A stretch of DNA of 64,000 bases from an uncultured Prevotellaceae bacterium (GCA_945865175.1 CAMBDA010000005.1:34857-98856), one strand, 5' to 3'; shown: positions 51,442 to 59,876, counted from the first letter of the stretch. Notes: generated from the letters alone by a model not told the origin. Numbers and translations are program-made.

Positions 51442-52554
51442 ATGTGTGGCATCTATATCCACATCCCTTTTTGCCGGTCGCGTTGCGTCTACTGCGATTT
51501 CTACTCTGTCACTCAAAGTGGGCAGTGGATGGAAGCGTATGTGGATGCGTTGTGCCGAGAAATGCGTTGTCGGCGTGATGAGGCCGGATGCCGAACCATA
51601 AATACATTATATATAGGAGGGGGAACTCCCAGTCAGCTGCCTCCAGCCTTGATGTGCAGGCTAATGGCTGAGGTGAACCGTTTGTTTGCTTTGGCCGAGG
51701 ATGCCGAAGTGACGGTAGAGGCCAATCCCGACGACGTGACTCCAGCGTGGCTGGATGCTATTTTGGCCACACCGGTCAATCGTATCAGTATGGGAGTCCA
51801 AACCTTCCACGACCCCTTGCTCCGATTGCTTCGCAGGCGCCATACGGGCTTGCAGGCACAGGATGCCGTCACGCGTTGCCGGGAGGCCGGGCTCCATAAT
51901 ATCAGTGTTGATTTGATTTTCGGCTTGCCGGGGCAGACGTTGGATATGTGGAGGTCGGATGTGGAGCAGGTGCTTCAGTGCCAGGTTCCACATCTGAGCG
52001 CATACGCGCTACAGTATGAAGCGGGAACGCGTTTGTGGAGCCTCAGGGAACAGGGACTGGTGGAGGAGGCTTCCGAGAGCCTTTCGGTGGAAATGTTCAC
52101 CGTTCTCACCCAAATGGCCCGACAGGCGGGTATGGAGCACTATGAGATTTCAAATTACGCCATGCCAGGCATGCGCTCGCGGCATAATAGCAGCTATTGG
52201 ACACAGGTGCCGTATCTGGGCTTTGGCCCAGGAGCCCATTCCTACGACGGAGATCGGATGAGGCGATGGAATGAGCATGGCTTGCGGGCATACGTGGAAG
52301 CGATAGGCGATGTGCCACATGGCAAAGAATACCTAACGCAGGAGCAGAAATACAACGAAACTGTGATGACCCGCCTGCGCACGTGCGAGGGTCTCCCGCT
52401 TGACATCCTTTCTTCCGACGAACGAAACCATTGCCTTAGAGCGGCCCAGGCCTATCTGCGCACAGGCAATCTGGTACACCGTGGCCAATCCTTGTGCCTG
52501 TCAGAGCGTGCATTCTTCATTTCGGACACCATAATCTGCGATTTGATGCAATAA
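51442..52554 (+). CDS. hemW: HemW-type radical SAM protein (heme chaperone family)
   Basis: 370 residues. The radical-SAM cluster motif is CRSRCVYCDFYS near residue 12, followed by LYIGGGTPSQLP, VEANPDD, RISMGVQTF and VDLIFGLPGQT. HemW lacks the extra cysteine of HemN and binds heme for insertion into respiratory enzymes rather than oxidising coproporphyrinogen; the naming follows the family. Confidence 0.9.
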   Translation: MCGIYIHIPFCRSRCVYCDFYSVTQSGQWMEAYVDALCREMRCRRDEAGCRTINTLYIGGGTPSQLPPALMCRLMAEVNRLFALAEDAEVTVEANPDDVTPAWLDAILATPVNRISMGVQTFHDPLLRLLRRRHTGLQAQDAVTRCREAGLHNISVDLIFGLPGQTLDMWRSDVEQVLQCQVPHLSAYALQYEAGTRLWSLREQGLVEEASESLSVEMFTVLTQMARQAGMEHYEISNYAMPGMRSRHNSSYWTQVPYLGFGPGAHSYDGDRMRRWNEHGLRAYVEAIGDVPHGKEYLTQEQKYNETVMTRLRTCEGLPLDILSSDERNHCLRAAQAYLRTGNLVHRGQSLCLSERAFFISDTIICDLMQ

Positions 52555-52675
52555 ATAGGGGGGAATTTGGGTTTTATGTTGTAAAACATGTTTTTTATTG
52601 AGGCCATGTCAGAAAAAAAGGCTAATTTTATGCCCGATAATCGAATTTTTAAACCTCTATAATACCACATTTGAA

Positions 52676-54829
52676 ATGAAAGTTTATCAAACAAACGAGA
52701 TTAAGAACATCGCCTTGCTTGGCAATGACGGTTCTGGCAAGACCACTTTGACAGAGTCGCTCCTTTATGAAGCCGGTATCATCAAACGTCGCGGACGCAT
52801 CACACAACAGAATACGGTCAGCGACTATTTCCCTGTGGAGCAGGAATATGGCTATTCTGTGTTCTCCACCGTATTCCATGTGGAATGGAATGGGAGGAAA
52901 CTCAATATCATCGACTGTCCTGGTTCGGACGATTTTGTGGGAGCGGCCCTGACTGCACTCAATGTCACAGACACCGCCATTCTCTTGCTCAAGGGTGCCA
53001 ATGGCGTAGAGGTGGGCACACAGAATCATTTTCGCTATACCGAGAAGCTGGGAAAGCCTGTCATATTCCTGGTGAACCAGCTTGATGACGAGAATTGCGA
53101 CTATGACCGCATTCTTGAGCAACTGACCGCTGTGTATGGTTCCAAGGTGGTCCCCATCCAATACCCTATTAAAACAGGACCGGATTTCAATGCGCTCATC
53201 GATGTGCTGCTGATGAAGAAATATTCCTGGAGCCCTGATGGTGGTGCGCCCACAATCGAGGAAGTGCCTGCCGAGGAAATGGACAAGGCCATGGAAATGC
53301 ACAAGGCACTTGTGGAGGCAGCTGCAGAGCATGATGACACCCTGATGGAAAAGTTTTTCGAGTCTGAGACCCTGACCGAAGACGAGATGCGTGAAGGCAT
53401 CCGCAAGGGATTGGCTTCTCGTGGCATGTTCCCTGTTTTCTGTGTGTGTGCAGGCAAGGACATGGGTGTGCGTCGCCTGATGGAGTTCTTGGGCAATGTG
53501 GTGCCATTCGTGGACGAAATGCCCAAGGTGTTCAATACCCGTGGAGAAGAAATCGTCCCCGACTCCAATGGACCCACTAGCCTGTTCTTCTTCAAGACGG
53601 CGATGGAACCGCATATTGGTGAAGTGCAGTACTTCAAGGTAATGAGCGGAACCATACATGAAGGCGCCGACCTCACCAATGCAGACCGTGGAAGCAAAGA
53701 GCGTATGGCCCAGATTTTCTGTTGTGCCGGTGCTACACGAATCAAAGTGGAGGAAATGGTAGCCGGTGATATTGGCTGTACTGTGAAACTCAAGGATGTG
53801 AAGACGGGCAACACGCTGAATGGAAAGGACTGTGAGAACCGCTTCAATTTCATCAAGTATCCCAATGCCAAGTATAGCCGTGCCATCCGTGCCGTCAATG
53901 AGCATGAAACCGAGAAGATGATGAATGCCTTGCAGAAGATGCGTGAGGAGGATCCTACATGGCAGATTGAGCAGAGCAAGGAACTGAAGCAGATTATCGT
54001 GCATGGACAGGGTGAGTTCCACTTGCGCACGCTGAAGTGGAGAATGGAGAACAATGAGAAGATACAGATAGTCTTTGATGAACCCAAGGTGCCTTATCGC
54101 GAAACCATTACCAAGGCAGCGCGTGCCGACTACCGTCACAAGAAGCAGTCGGGTGGTGCCGGACAGTTTGGTGAGGTGCATCTTATTGTGGAACCCTATT
54201 ATGAAGGTATGCCCGATCCGGATGTCTATCGTTTCGGCAACCAGGAATATCGCATCAATGCCAAGAGCACTGAGGTGGTGGATCTGGAGTGGGGCGGTAA
54301 GTTGGTGTTCATCAACAGTGTGGTTGGTGGTGCCATCGATGCACGTTTCATGCCGGCCATACTCAAGGGCGTGATGCAGCGTATGGAGCAGGGACCGCTG
54401 ACAGGATGCTATGCGCGCGATGTGCGTGTGATTGTATATGATGGCAAGATGCATCCGGTGGATAGCAACGAACTCTCCTTCATGTTGGCCGGCCGTCAGG
54501 CGTTTGCACAGGCTTTCAAGGATGCCGGACCCAAGATTCTGGAGCCGATTTATGATGTGGAGGTATTTGTGCCCAGTGACAAGATGGGTGATGTGATGAG
54601 CGACTTGCAGGGGCGCAGGGCCATGATTGTGGGTATGACCAGCGAGAACGGTTACGAGAAACTGACGGCCAAGGCTCCGCTCAAGGAAATGTCGAGCTAC
54701 AGCACTGCATTGAGTAGCCTCACTGGCGGACGTGCAAGCTTCATCATGAAATTTGCAAGTTATGAACTCGTTCCTTCTGATGTACAGCAAAAGTTGGTTG
54801 CAGCTTATGCTTCCCAGCAAGAAGATTGA
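52676..54829 (+). CDS. fusA2: EF-G2: elongation factor G paralogue with altered GTPase motifs
   Basis: 717 residues with the full EF-G domain order. G1 is LLGNDGSGKTTLTE (residues ~14-27). G3, normally DTPGH, is DCPGSDD (80-86), so the catalytic histidine is serine (Ser84). In switch I the 'RGIT' threonine region reads EYGYSVFS. G4 is NQLD (134-137) instead of NKxD. These changes match the Bacteroides EF-G2 paralogue, reported to support translation without GTP hydrolysis under starvation. The start at 52676 (MKVYQTNEIKNIALLG) is preferred over 26 extra codons upstream. Confidence 0.88.
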   Translation: MKVYQTNEIKNIALLGNDGSGKTTLTESLLYEAGIIKRRGRITQQNTVSDYFPVEQEYGYSVFSTVFHVEWNGRKLNIIDCPGSDDFVGAALTALNVTDTAILLLKGANGVEVGTQNHFRYTEKLGKPVIFLVNQLDDENCDYDRILEQLTAVYGSKVVPIQYPIKTGPDFNALIDVLLMKKYSWSPDGGAPTIEEVPAEEMDKAMEMHKALVEAAAEHDDTLMEKFFESETLTEDEMREGIRKGLASRGMFPVFCVCAGKDMGVRRLMEFLGNVVPFVDEMPKVFNTRGEEIVPDSNGPTSLFFFKTAMEPHIGEVQYFKVMSGTIHEGADLTNADRGSKERMAQIFCCAGATRIKVEEMVAGDIGCTVKLKDVKTGNTLNGKDCENRFNFIKYPNAKYSRAIRAVNEHETEKMMNALQKMREEDPTWQIEQSKELKQIIVHGQGEFHLRTLKWRMENNEKIQIVFDEPKVPYRETITKAARADYRHKKQSGGAGQFGEVHLIVEPYYEGMPDPDVYRFGNQEYRINAKSTEVVDLEWGGKLVFINSVVGGAIDARFMPAILKGVMQRMEQGPLTGCYARDVRVIVYDGKMHPVDSNELSFMLAGRQAFAQAFKDAGPKILEPIYDVEVFVPSDKMGDVMSDLQGRRAMIVGMTSENGYEKLTAKAPLKEMSSYSTALSSLTGGRASFIMKFASYELVPSDVQQKLVAAYASQQED

Positions 54830-54869
54830 TAAAATCGCAATTACAAAAAGGAGAAATTGTAAAAATGTT

Positions 54870-54900
54870 AAAACCGGTGCTGAAAAGTGCCGGTTTTTTT
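54870..54900 (+). terminator. Terminator after fusA2
   Basis: AAAACCGG/CCGGTTTT stem (8 bp), 12-nt loop, then seven Ts. The T-run overlaps the -33 box of the rprX promoter. Confidence 0.85.
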
Positions 54901-54929
54901 GTTTGGTTTTCCCCAATCGCCTAACTTTG
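54898..54929 (+). promoter_or_regulatory. Promoter of rprX-rprY
   Basis: TTTG (54898-54901), 20-bp spacer, TAACTTTG (54922-54929): full consensus. The ATG begins 6 bp after the last G. Confidence 0.85.
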
Positions 54930-54934
54930 CCTCC

Positions 54935-56461
54935 ATGAAGAAGAGTTGGATATGGATTATATGTGTGGTTATGGGCACCTCGTTCCTGGTTTTGCTCTAT
55001 TTGCAGATGCAATATGCAAAAGCCATGGTGAGGATGAGGTGTGAACAGTTTGATGAGAACGTGTTCCGTAGCCTTGACCAGGCTTCGCGTAATCTGGAGC
55101 GGGCAGAGACATTCAATTATCTGCAAAGCATAATGGCGGAGCAGGATTCTTATGACCTGCAGTCGCCCTACGATCTCGACAGTGTGCGTGTTGTTGACCC
55201 GGTGATTGACAGTTTGCTCAGTGCTACGGGGCATGTGTCACACAAGATGCGGAAATTGCCTAACATCGGTCTCTCTTCTGGCAACATCGGGCACAACAGT
55301 TCATGGAATCAGGTGACAGACCGCTTACAGCGTCAGGTCCAGAATGCCTACGTGTATGAGCGTACATTGCTCAATGAAGTCGTGCTAAGGGTCCTGTACA
55401 GTGCATCGGAGAAGAATCTGCGAGACCGTCTGGATCCGGGCATGCTGGACAACAGCATCAAGCAGGCGCTGGAACGCAACGGTGTGACGCTGCCTTTCCA
55501 TTTCATAGTATACACGTCTGACGGCCGTGAGGTGTACCGTTGCCAGGACTATGTGGAACAGGGCAGCGAGCATACGTTCACGCAGACGCTCTTCCGCAAC
55601 GACCCTACGGGAAAGATGGGGTATGTACAGGTGCATTTCCCTGATTTGTATATGTATATCACGGATGTGGTGAAGATGGTATCGCCGGCCATGGTTTTCA
55701 CGGTCATCCTGTTTCTTACGTTCATCGTCACCGTGTATCTGGTGGTGCGCCAGAAGAAGGTGACGCAGATGAAGAACGACTTTATCAGCAACATGACGCA
55801 CGAGTTTAAGACACCCATCTCCACTATTTCCATAGCGGCACAGATGCTGGCCGACGAATCGCTGTCCAAATCACAGGAAACCTATTCGCGACTGGGCAAT
55901 GTCATTAACACCGAAACCAGACGTTTGCGTTTCCAGGTGGAGAAGGTGCTTCAGATGAGCCTCTTCGATCAGAACAATTTGGCGCTGAAGATGGTGGAAC
56001 TGGATGCCAACGAGATTATTGCCAATGTGGTACAAACGTTCGAGCTGAAGGTGACGCAGAGCGGTGGCACGGTACAGACCTCGCTTGAGGCCATCAACCC
56101 GTTTATCATGGCCGATGAGATGCACTTCACCAATATCATCTTCAACCTGATGGACAATGCGGTCAAATACAAACGTGAAGATGTGGATCTCCATCTGCAG
56201 GTGGCTACGTGGAATCAGGGTGAGCACATTTGTATCTCCATCCAGGACAATGGCATAGGTATCAGCAAGGAAGACCTCAAACGGATTTTTGACCGGTTCT
56301 ACCGTGTACACACGGGAAACACGCACAATGTCAAGGGATTCGGTCTGGGACTGGCCTACGTGAAAAAGATGGTGGATCTGCACCATGGCAGTATCAGGGC
56401 TACCAGTGAACTGGGCCAGGGGACAAAAATTGTAATTACATTACCAAATAATAACGATTAA
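54935..56461 (+). CDS. rprX: Sensor histidine kinase RprX
   Basis: 508 residues. N-terminal membrane helix (WIWIICVVMGTSFLVLLYL), a ~220-residue periplasmic sensor, a second helix (AMVFTVILFLTFIVTVYLVV), then HisKA with KNDFISNMTHEFKTPI (His present) and HATPase boxes NLMDNAVKYKRED, ISIQDNGIGISKEDL and GFGLGLAYVKKMV. Size, topology and the adjacent OmpR-type regulator fit RprX of Bacteroides. The transcript is probably leaderless. A start at 54887 would lie upstream of the promoter. Confidence 0.82.
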   Translation: MKKSWIWIICVVMGTSFLVLLYLQMQYAKAMVRMRCEQFDENVFRSLDQASRNLERAETFNYLQSIMAEQDSYDLQSPYDLDSVRVVDPVIDSLLSATGHVSHKMRKLPNIGLSSGNIGHNSSWNQVTDRLQRQVQNAYVYERTLLNEVVLRVLYSASEKNLRDRLDPGMLDNSIKQALERNGVTLPFHFIVYTSDGREVYRCQDYVEQGSEHTFTQTLFRNDPTGKMGYVQVHFPDLYMYITDVVKMVSPAMVFTVILFLTFIVTVYLVVRQKKVTQMKNDFISNMTHEFKTPISTISIAAQMLADESLSKSQETYSRLGNVINTETRRLRFQVEKVLQMSLFDQNNLALKMVELDANEIIANVVQTFELKVTQSGGTVQTSLEAINPFIMADEMHFTNIIFNLMDNAVKYKREDVDLHLQVATWNQGEHICISIQDNGIGISKEDLKRIFDRFYRVHTGNTHNVKGFGLGLAYVKKMVDLHHGSIRATSELGQGTKIVITLPNNND

Positions 56462-56472
56462 AATGACTGACT

Positions 56473-57183
56473 ATGGATTCAAAGTTGCACATTTTGCTAT
56501 GCGAGGACGAGGAGAGTCTTGGCATGCTCGTGAGAGAATATCTTCAGGCAAAGGGCTACAACGCAGAGCTCTTCCTGGATGGTGAGGCTGGTTTCAAGGC
56601 TTTCACTCGTGGTAAATATGATATGTGTCTGCTAGATGTGATGATGCCCAAGATGGATGGCTTTACACTGGCAAAGGAAATCAGAATGCTCAATGCCGAC
56701 ATTCCTATTATTTTCCTGACAGCCAAGAATCTCAAAGACGACATCCTGGAGGGTTTCAAACTGGGAGCCGACGATTATCTGACTAAGCCCTTCTCTATGG
56801 ACGAATTGGTATACCGTATGGAGGCCATTCTGCGTCGTGTAAGAGGCAAGGGCCAGAACAAGGTGACGCGCTACATCATGGGCAAGTTTACCTTCGACAC
56901 ACAACGCCAGCTCCTGACTATCGGCAACAAGCAGACCAAGCTGACCACCAAGGAGAGTGAGTTGCTGTCGCTCTTGTGTGCCAATGCAAATGAGGTGTTG
57001 GAACGTGAAATGGCGCTCAAGACAATCTGGATTGTGGACAACTATTTCAATGCACGCAGCATGGACGTCTACATCACCAAATTGAGAAAGCACCTCAAGG
57101 ACGACCCTTCTATCGAAATCAACAATGTTCATGGCAAGGGATATCGTCTGATAGTGCCTTCTATCGGTGGCGAAAGTGTGTGA
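56473..57183 (+). CDS. rprY: OmpR-family response regulator RprY
   Basis: 236 residues. Receiver domain: HILLCEDEESLG, the phospho-acceptor Asp in MCLLDVMMPKMDGF, FLTAKN and the Lys in DDYLTKPFSMDEL. The C-terminal winged helix (trans_reg_C) contains LTTKESELLSLLCANANEVL and a YITKLRKHLKDDPSIEINNVHGKGYRL. It starts 11 bp after rprX and is its cognate regulator. In Bacteroides RprY is tied to stress and efflux control; targets here are unknown. Confidence 0.85.
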   Translation: MDSKLHILLCEDEESLGMLVREYLQAKGYNAELFLDGEAGFKAFTRGKYDMCLLDVMMPKMDGFTLAKEIRMLNADIPIIFLTAKNLKDDILEGFKLGADDYLTKPFSMDELVYRMEAILRRVRGKGQNKVTRYIMGKFTFDTQRQLLTIGNKQTKLTTKESELLSLLCANANEVLEREMALKTIWIVDNYFNARSMDVYITKLRKHLKDDPSIEINNVHGKGYRLIVPSIGGESV

Positions 57184-57225
57184 CGCGCGCGTATATATAT
57201 AATAGTATGGCCTAGTCCGGCAAAT

Positions 57226-57264
57226 AATTCGGCCTGGAGTCCGTTGTGGATTCCAGGCCGAATT
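57226..57264. terminator. Bidirectional terminator after rprY
   Basis: 13-bp perfect stem (AATTCGGCCTGGA and complement), 13-nt loop, T-rich on both sides. It serves rprY and the small membrane protein on the other strand. Confidence 0.85.
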
Positions 57265-57303
57265 TGTCTTGCAGGTCACCTTATGGCAACCACTCGTGCT
57301 TTG

Positions 57304-57465
57304 CTATGCTTTTTTGGAGACTTGGATATGGACTATCAAGCCTACGATAATCAGTAACAATGCACCTACATTGTACCAGTTGTAGTCTACGAAATCAGCA
57401 AAGTAGCTGACGATAAGCAGCAATGCGCCCAAGACAATCAGTAAGATTCCTAAATACTTTTTCAT
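57304..57465 (-). CDS. Small membrane protein, 53 residues
   Basis: A clean short gene: MKKYLGILLIVLGALLLIVS forms the first helix, FADFVDYNWYNVG a loop, and ALLLIIVGLIVHIQV the second helix, ending KKA. The repeated 'LLLI' glycine pattern suggests two tightly packed helices. Such small two-helix proteins are common and unnamed in Bacteroidales. No known family or partner. Upstream (57466-57618) is a 14-bp palindrome TTTTTGTACAAAAA (57576-57589) but no clear promoter box; nothing else supportable is in that stretch. Confidence 0.7.
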   Translation of the reverse strand: MKKYLGILLIVLGALLLIVSYFADFVDYNWYNVGALLLIIVGLIVHIQVSKKA

Positions 57466-57618
57466 TATGAGTTTTGTTTTTTATATGTTAGCCATTTTGA
57501 ATAATACGCTACAAATTAACACAAAATTTGTGAGATACAGAAATGTTTTGGGCAAAAACTTTGTCTGACCCCCAATTTTTGTACAAAAACAGCTTTGCGA
57601 TGCATGTATGTGCCTGTA

Positions 57619-58062
57619 TTATGTCTTGGAATTGTTCAATATTGTACGAAACACGTCCTGTGCCGTGAGCAATTCTTCAACGTTGAGGCCGCGCAGCGCT
57701 TGTTTCAAGGTCTTGTTGGCAATAAACGAGCATTTTTCACGCATGTTGCGCGACTTCTGAGTCAGATATACGTATTTTTTTCTGTGGTCGGCAATGCTGT
57801 TCCTCCGGCTCACCAGTTCTTTCCGTTCCATGCTGGCCAGCAGCTTCGACATGGTGGGTTTGTCTTTCAGGATGGCGTTGCATAGCTGCATCTGTGTGGC
57901 TCCTTCTCCGTGCCATAGTACATTCAGGACGGTCCACTCGTCAGAACTCAGTTCCACCTGGTACGATGCAAAATTCTTCTCAAAGAGTTTCCTCAGGACA
58001 TCGGATATGGCACCGTTCAGGATGGCATAAACCAGCCTCATTTCATACTTCATTTGTTCCAT
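57619..58062 (-). CDS. MarR-family transcription regulator
   Basis: 147 residues, winged-helix: LSSDEWTVLNVLWHGEGATQMQLCNAILKDKPTMSKLLASMERKELVSRR followed by the wing HRKKYVYLT. The ligand is unknown. It is divergent from rpsF, and the two promoters lie back to back (58070-58128), so it could affect both. The -7 box ends only 8 bp from the ATG. Confidence 0.88.
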   Translation of the reverse strand: MEQMKYEMRLVYAILNGAISDVLRKLFEKNFASYQVELSSDEWTVLNVLWHGEGATQMQLCNAILKDKPTMSKLLASMERKELVSRRNSIADHRKKYVYLTQKSRNMREKCSFIANKTLKQALRGLNVEELLTAQDVFRTILNNSKT

Positions 58063-58069
58063 AGCGGTG

Positions 58070-58077
58070 CAAAGTTA
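58070..58077 (-). promoter_or_regulatory. -7 box for the MarR gene
   Basis: TAACTTTG on the minus strand; ATG 8 bp downstream of the last G. Confidence 0.65.
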
Positions 58078-58096
58078 GAAAAAAAAACTGGAAAAA

Positions 58097-58128
58097 CATT
58101 GGTTGGCTGGATAAAAAGTTGTACCTTT
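58097..58128 (+). promoter_or_regulatory. Promoter of rpsF-rpsR-rplI
   Basis: ATTG (58097-58100), 20-bp spacer, TACCTTTG (58121-58128); leader ~42 nt. Confidence 0.75.
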
Positions 58129-58175
58129 GCAGCGCAATTTTGCAAATTTAATCAATTTAATCAATTTAACGTATT

Positions 58176-58520
58176 ATGAATCAATACGAAACCGTTTTCA
58201 TTTTAACTCCCGTTTTGTCTGATGAACAGATGAAGGAAGCGGTCAACAAGTTCAAGGGTGTCCTCACCAAGGCTGGTGCAGAGATTATCAATGAAGAGAA
58301 CTGGGGCCTGAAGAAGCTTGCCTATACCATCGACAAGAAGAACACGGGCTTCTATGTGTTAATCGAGTTTAAGGCTGAGCCCCAGGTTCTCAAGACCCTC
58401 GAGGTGGCTTATCGTCGCGAAGAGAAGGTGCTGCGATTCCTTACTGTAAAGATGGAGAAGTATGCAGCAGAGTATGCCGAGAAGAGAAGAAAGAATAAAT
58501 CAAACAAGGAGGAGGCTTAA
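58176..58520 (+). CDS. rpsF: 30S ribosomal protein S6
   Basis: 114 residues, [18 protein letters not shown] at the start and the lysine-rich tail. First gene of the S6-S18-L9 operon. An ssb gene, often found here in other phyla, is absent, as is usual in Bacteroidota. Confidence 0.97.
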   Translation: MNQYETVFILTPVLSDEQMKEAVNKFKGVLTKAGAEIINEENWGLKKLAYTIDKKNTGFYVLIEFKAEPQVLKTLEVAYRREEKVLRFLTVKMEKYAAEYAEKRRKNKSNKEEA

Positions 58521-58523
58521 GCT

Positions 58524-58793
58524 ATGGCACAACAATCATCTGAAATCCGCTATTTGACCGCACCGGCCATTGATACAAAGAAGAAGAAGTATTGCCGTTT
58601 CAAGAAGAGCGGTATCAAGTATATCGACTACAAGGATCCCGAATTTCTGAAGAAGTTCCTGAATGAGCAGGGCAAGATTCTGCCTCGTCGCATCACTGGT
58701 ACATCACTGAAGTATCAGAGAAGAGTGGCTCAGGCCGTTAAGCGTGCACGCCACCTGGCATTGCTGCCTTTTGTAACTGATTTGATGAAGTAA
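58524..58793 (+). CDS. rpsR: 30S ribosomal protein S18
   Basis: 89 residues with [27 protein letters not shown] typical of S18. It binds next to S6. A purine-rich stretch AAGGAGGAGG lies upstream, overlapping the end of rpsF. Confidence 0.97.
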   Translation: MAQQSSEIRYLTAPAIDTKKKKYCRFKKSGIKYIDYKDPEFLKKFLNEQGKILPRRITGTSLKYQRRVAQAVKRARHLALLPFVTDLMK

Positions 58794-58810
58794 TAACAAG
58801 GAGGAAAGAT

Positions 58811-59287
58811 ATGGAAATTATACTGAAAGAAGACGTTGTTGGCTTGGGTTACAAGAATGATATTGTAAACGTAAAGTCAGGTTATGGTCGTAACTATCTG
58901 ATTCCTCAGGGAAAGGGCGTTATCGCCTCTGAAAGTGCAAAGAAGGAACTTGCTGAGATTCTTAAGCAGAAGGCTGTCAAGCTGGCCAAGATTAAGGCTG
59001 ATGCAGAGGCGCTGGCTGAGAAGTTGAATGAAGTGAAGTTGACCATCTCCACCAAGGTGAGTGCCACGGGTGTGATTTACGGTAGCGTAAACAATGTCCA
59101 GATAGCCGCAGAACTCCAGAAGCTGGGCTTCGATATCGATCGCAAGATTATCGTTGTAAAGGATGTGAAGGCCGTAGGCGAATATGTGGCTGTCGTGAAG
59201 TTGCATAAGGAAGTGGCTGCCCATGTGAATTTCACAGTAGTGGAAGAGGGCGCTGCTGAGGAAGCTGCTGCTCCTGCCGAGGCTTGA
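58811..59287 (+). CDS. rplI: 50S ribosomal protein L9
   Basis: 158 residues: N-terminal MEIILKEDVVGLGYKNDIVNVKSGYGRNYLIP, a long connecting helix and the C-terminal domain, plus an Ala/Glu-rich end. Preceded by a strong Shine-Dalgarno (AAGGAGGAAAG), rare in this window. Confidence 0.97.
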   Translation: MEIILKEDVVGLGYKNDIVNVKSGYGRNYLIPQGKGVIASESAKKELAEILKQKAVKLAKIKADAEALAEKLNEVKLTISTKVSATGVIYGSVNNVQIAAELQKLGFDIDRKIIVVKDVKAVGEYVAVVKLHKEVAAHVNFTVVEEGAAEEAAAPAEA

Positions 59288-59321
59288 ATTCCCTTCAAAT
59301 AGAATTTGAAAGCATAGTATA

Positions 59322-59356
59322 AGAACGTGTGCCCTGGTTGGCACACGTTCTTTGTT
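59322..59356 (+). terminator. Terminator after rplI
   Basis: 12-bp perfect stem AGAACGTGTGCC/GGCACACGTTCT, 6-nt loop, then TTGTTTG. Confidence 0.88.
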
Positions 59357-59381
59357 TGTAGCTTACTGTATGTATACACAC

Positions 59382-59409
59382 AAAAAAGGCTGCATCCTTC
59401 GATACAGCC
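59382..59409 (-). terminator. Terminator of the Cys-rich lipoprotein gene
   Basis: On the minus strand GGCTGTATC pairs with GATGCAGCC (one G-U), followed by TTTTTTG. Confidence 0.8.
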
Positions 59410-59436
59410 CATTTCATTCCTTTTTTGTAATCTGAC

Positions 59437-59655
59437 TTACTCAGCTACGGGAGCTTCGTTGGTGTCAGCGCAGCAAGAGTCGCTGCTAGCGCAGCAAGAG
59501 TCGCTAGCGCAGCAAGAGTCGCTTTCTTCAACACAGCAGTTCTCGGTTACGATGCTGTCGCTATCAACAGCGCTAGTGTTCTCTGCAGTCTTATTACCAC
59601 AAGATGCGAACGATACAGCTACTACAGCTGCGAACAAAAATGCTAACTTCTTCAT
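59437..59655 (-). CDS. Small lipoprotein with Cys-Cys repeats
   Basis: 72 residues. Lipoprotein signal MKKLAFLFAAVVAVSFASC (Cys19), a short acidic linker, then four Cys-Cys pairs: ENCCVEES, DSCCAS, DSCCASS and DSCCADT, with period 6-7. The acidic-Ser-Cys-Cys-Ala units are encoded by near-identical DNA (GCGCAGCAAGAGTCGCT on the plus strand), suggesting recent repeat expansion. Eight cysteines in ~30 residues at the membrane surface suggest metal binding or disulfide/redox buffering. I know no characterised family. Confidence 0.75.
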   Translation of the reverse strand: MKKLAFLFAAVVAVSFASCGNKTAENTSAVDSDSIVTENCCVEESDSCCASDSCCASSDSCCADTNEAPVAE

Positions 59656-59705
59656 TTTCTTTGCTTTTTAATCTATAAAACAATCAGTTGTTTATTAAAA
59701 CGCTG

Positions 59706-59713
59706 CAAAGGTA
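59706..59713 (-). promoter_or_regulatory. -7 box for the Cys-rich lipoprotein gene
   Basis: TACCTTTG on the minus strand, 50 bp before the ATG. Confidence 0.65.
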
Positions 59714-59840
59714 CGCACTTTTTTGATATGTTGTATGCTTTTTGGCGAGTTTTTTTTGGAATTTTTTTTAAAAACGATGCAATGTGTTGAAAATCAATAA
59801 ACTTTTTTTCTTGTCCACAGATTCACTTTTTCCCTTCATA

Positions 59841-59872
59841 TTTGCATGTTTCATAAAGTTGTCATAACTTTG
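59841..59872 (+). promoter_or_regulatory. Promoter of mtaB
   Basis: TTTG (59841-59844), 20-bp spacer, TAACTTTG (59865-59872): full consensus; ATG only 5 bp after the last G. Confidence 0.85.
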
Positions 59873-59876
59873 CATT

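Noticed and set aside
52571..52600. AT-rich hairpin (GTTTTA/TAAAAC) after hemW with a T-run
   Set aside because: Only six A/T-rich pairs; too weak to call a terminator with confidence.
52649..55234. An 861-codon open frame on the minus strand
   Set aside because: It is antisense to fusA2 and the start of rprX, crosses a terminator and a promoter of the other strand, and shows no protein-like motif.
59455..59535. Short regularly spaced repeats that could suggest a CRISPR or satellite
   Set aside because: They are in-frame codons for the Cys-Cys units of the lipoprotein; no spacers and no cas genes.
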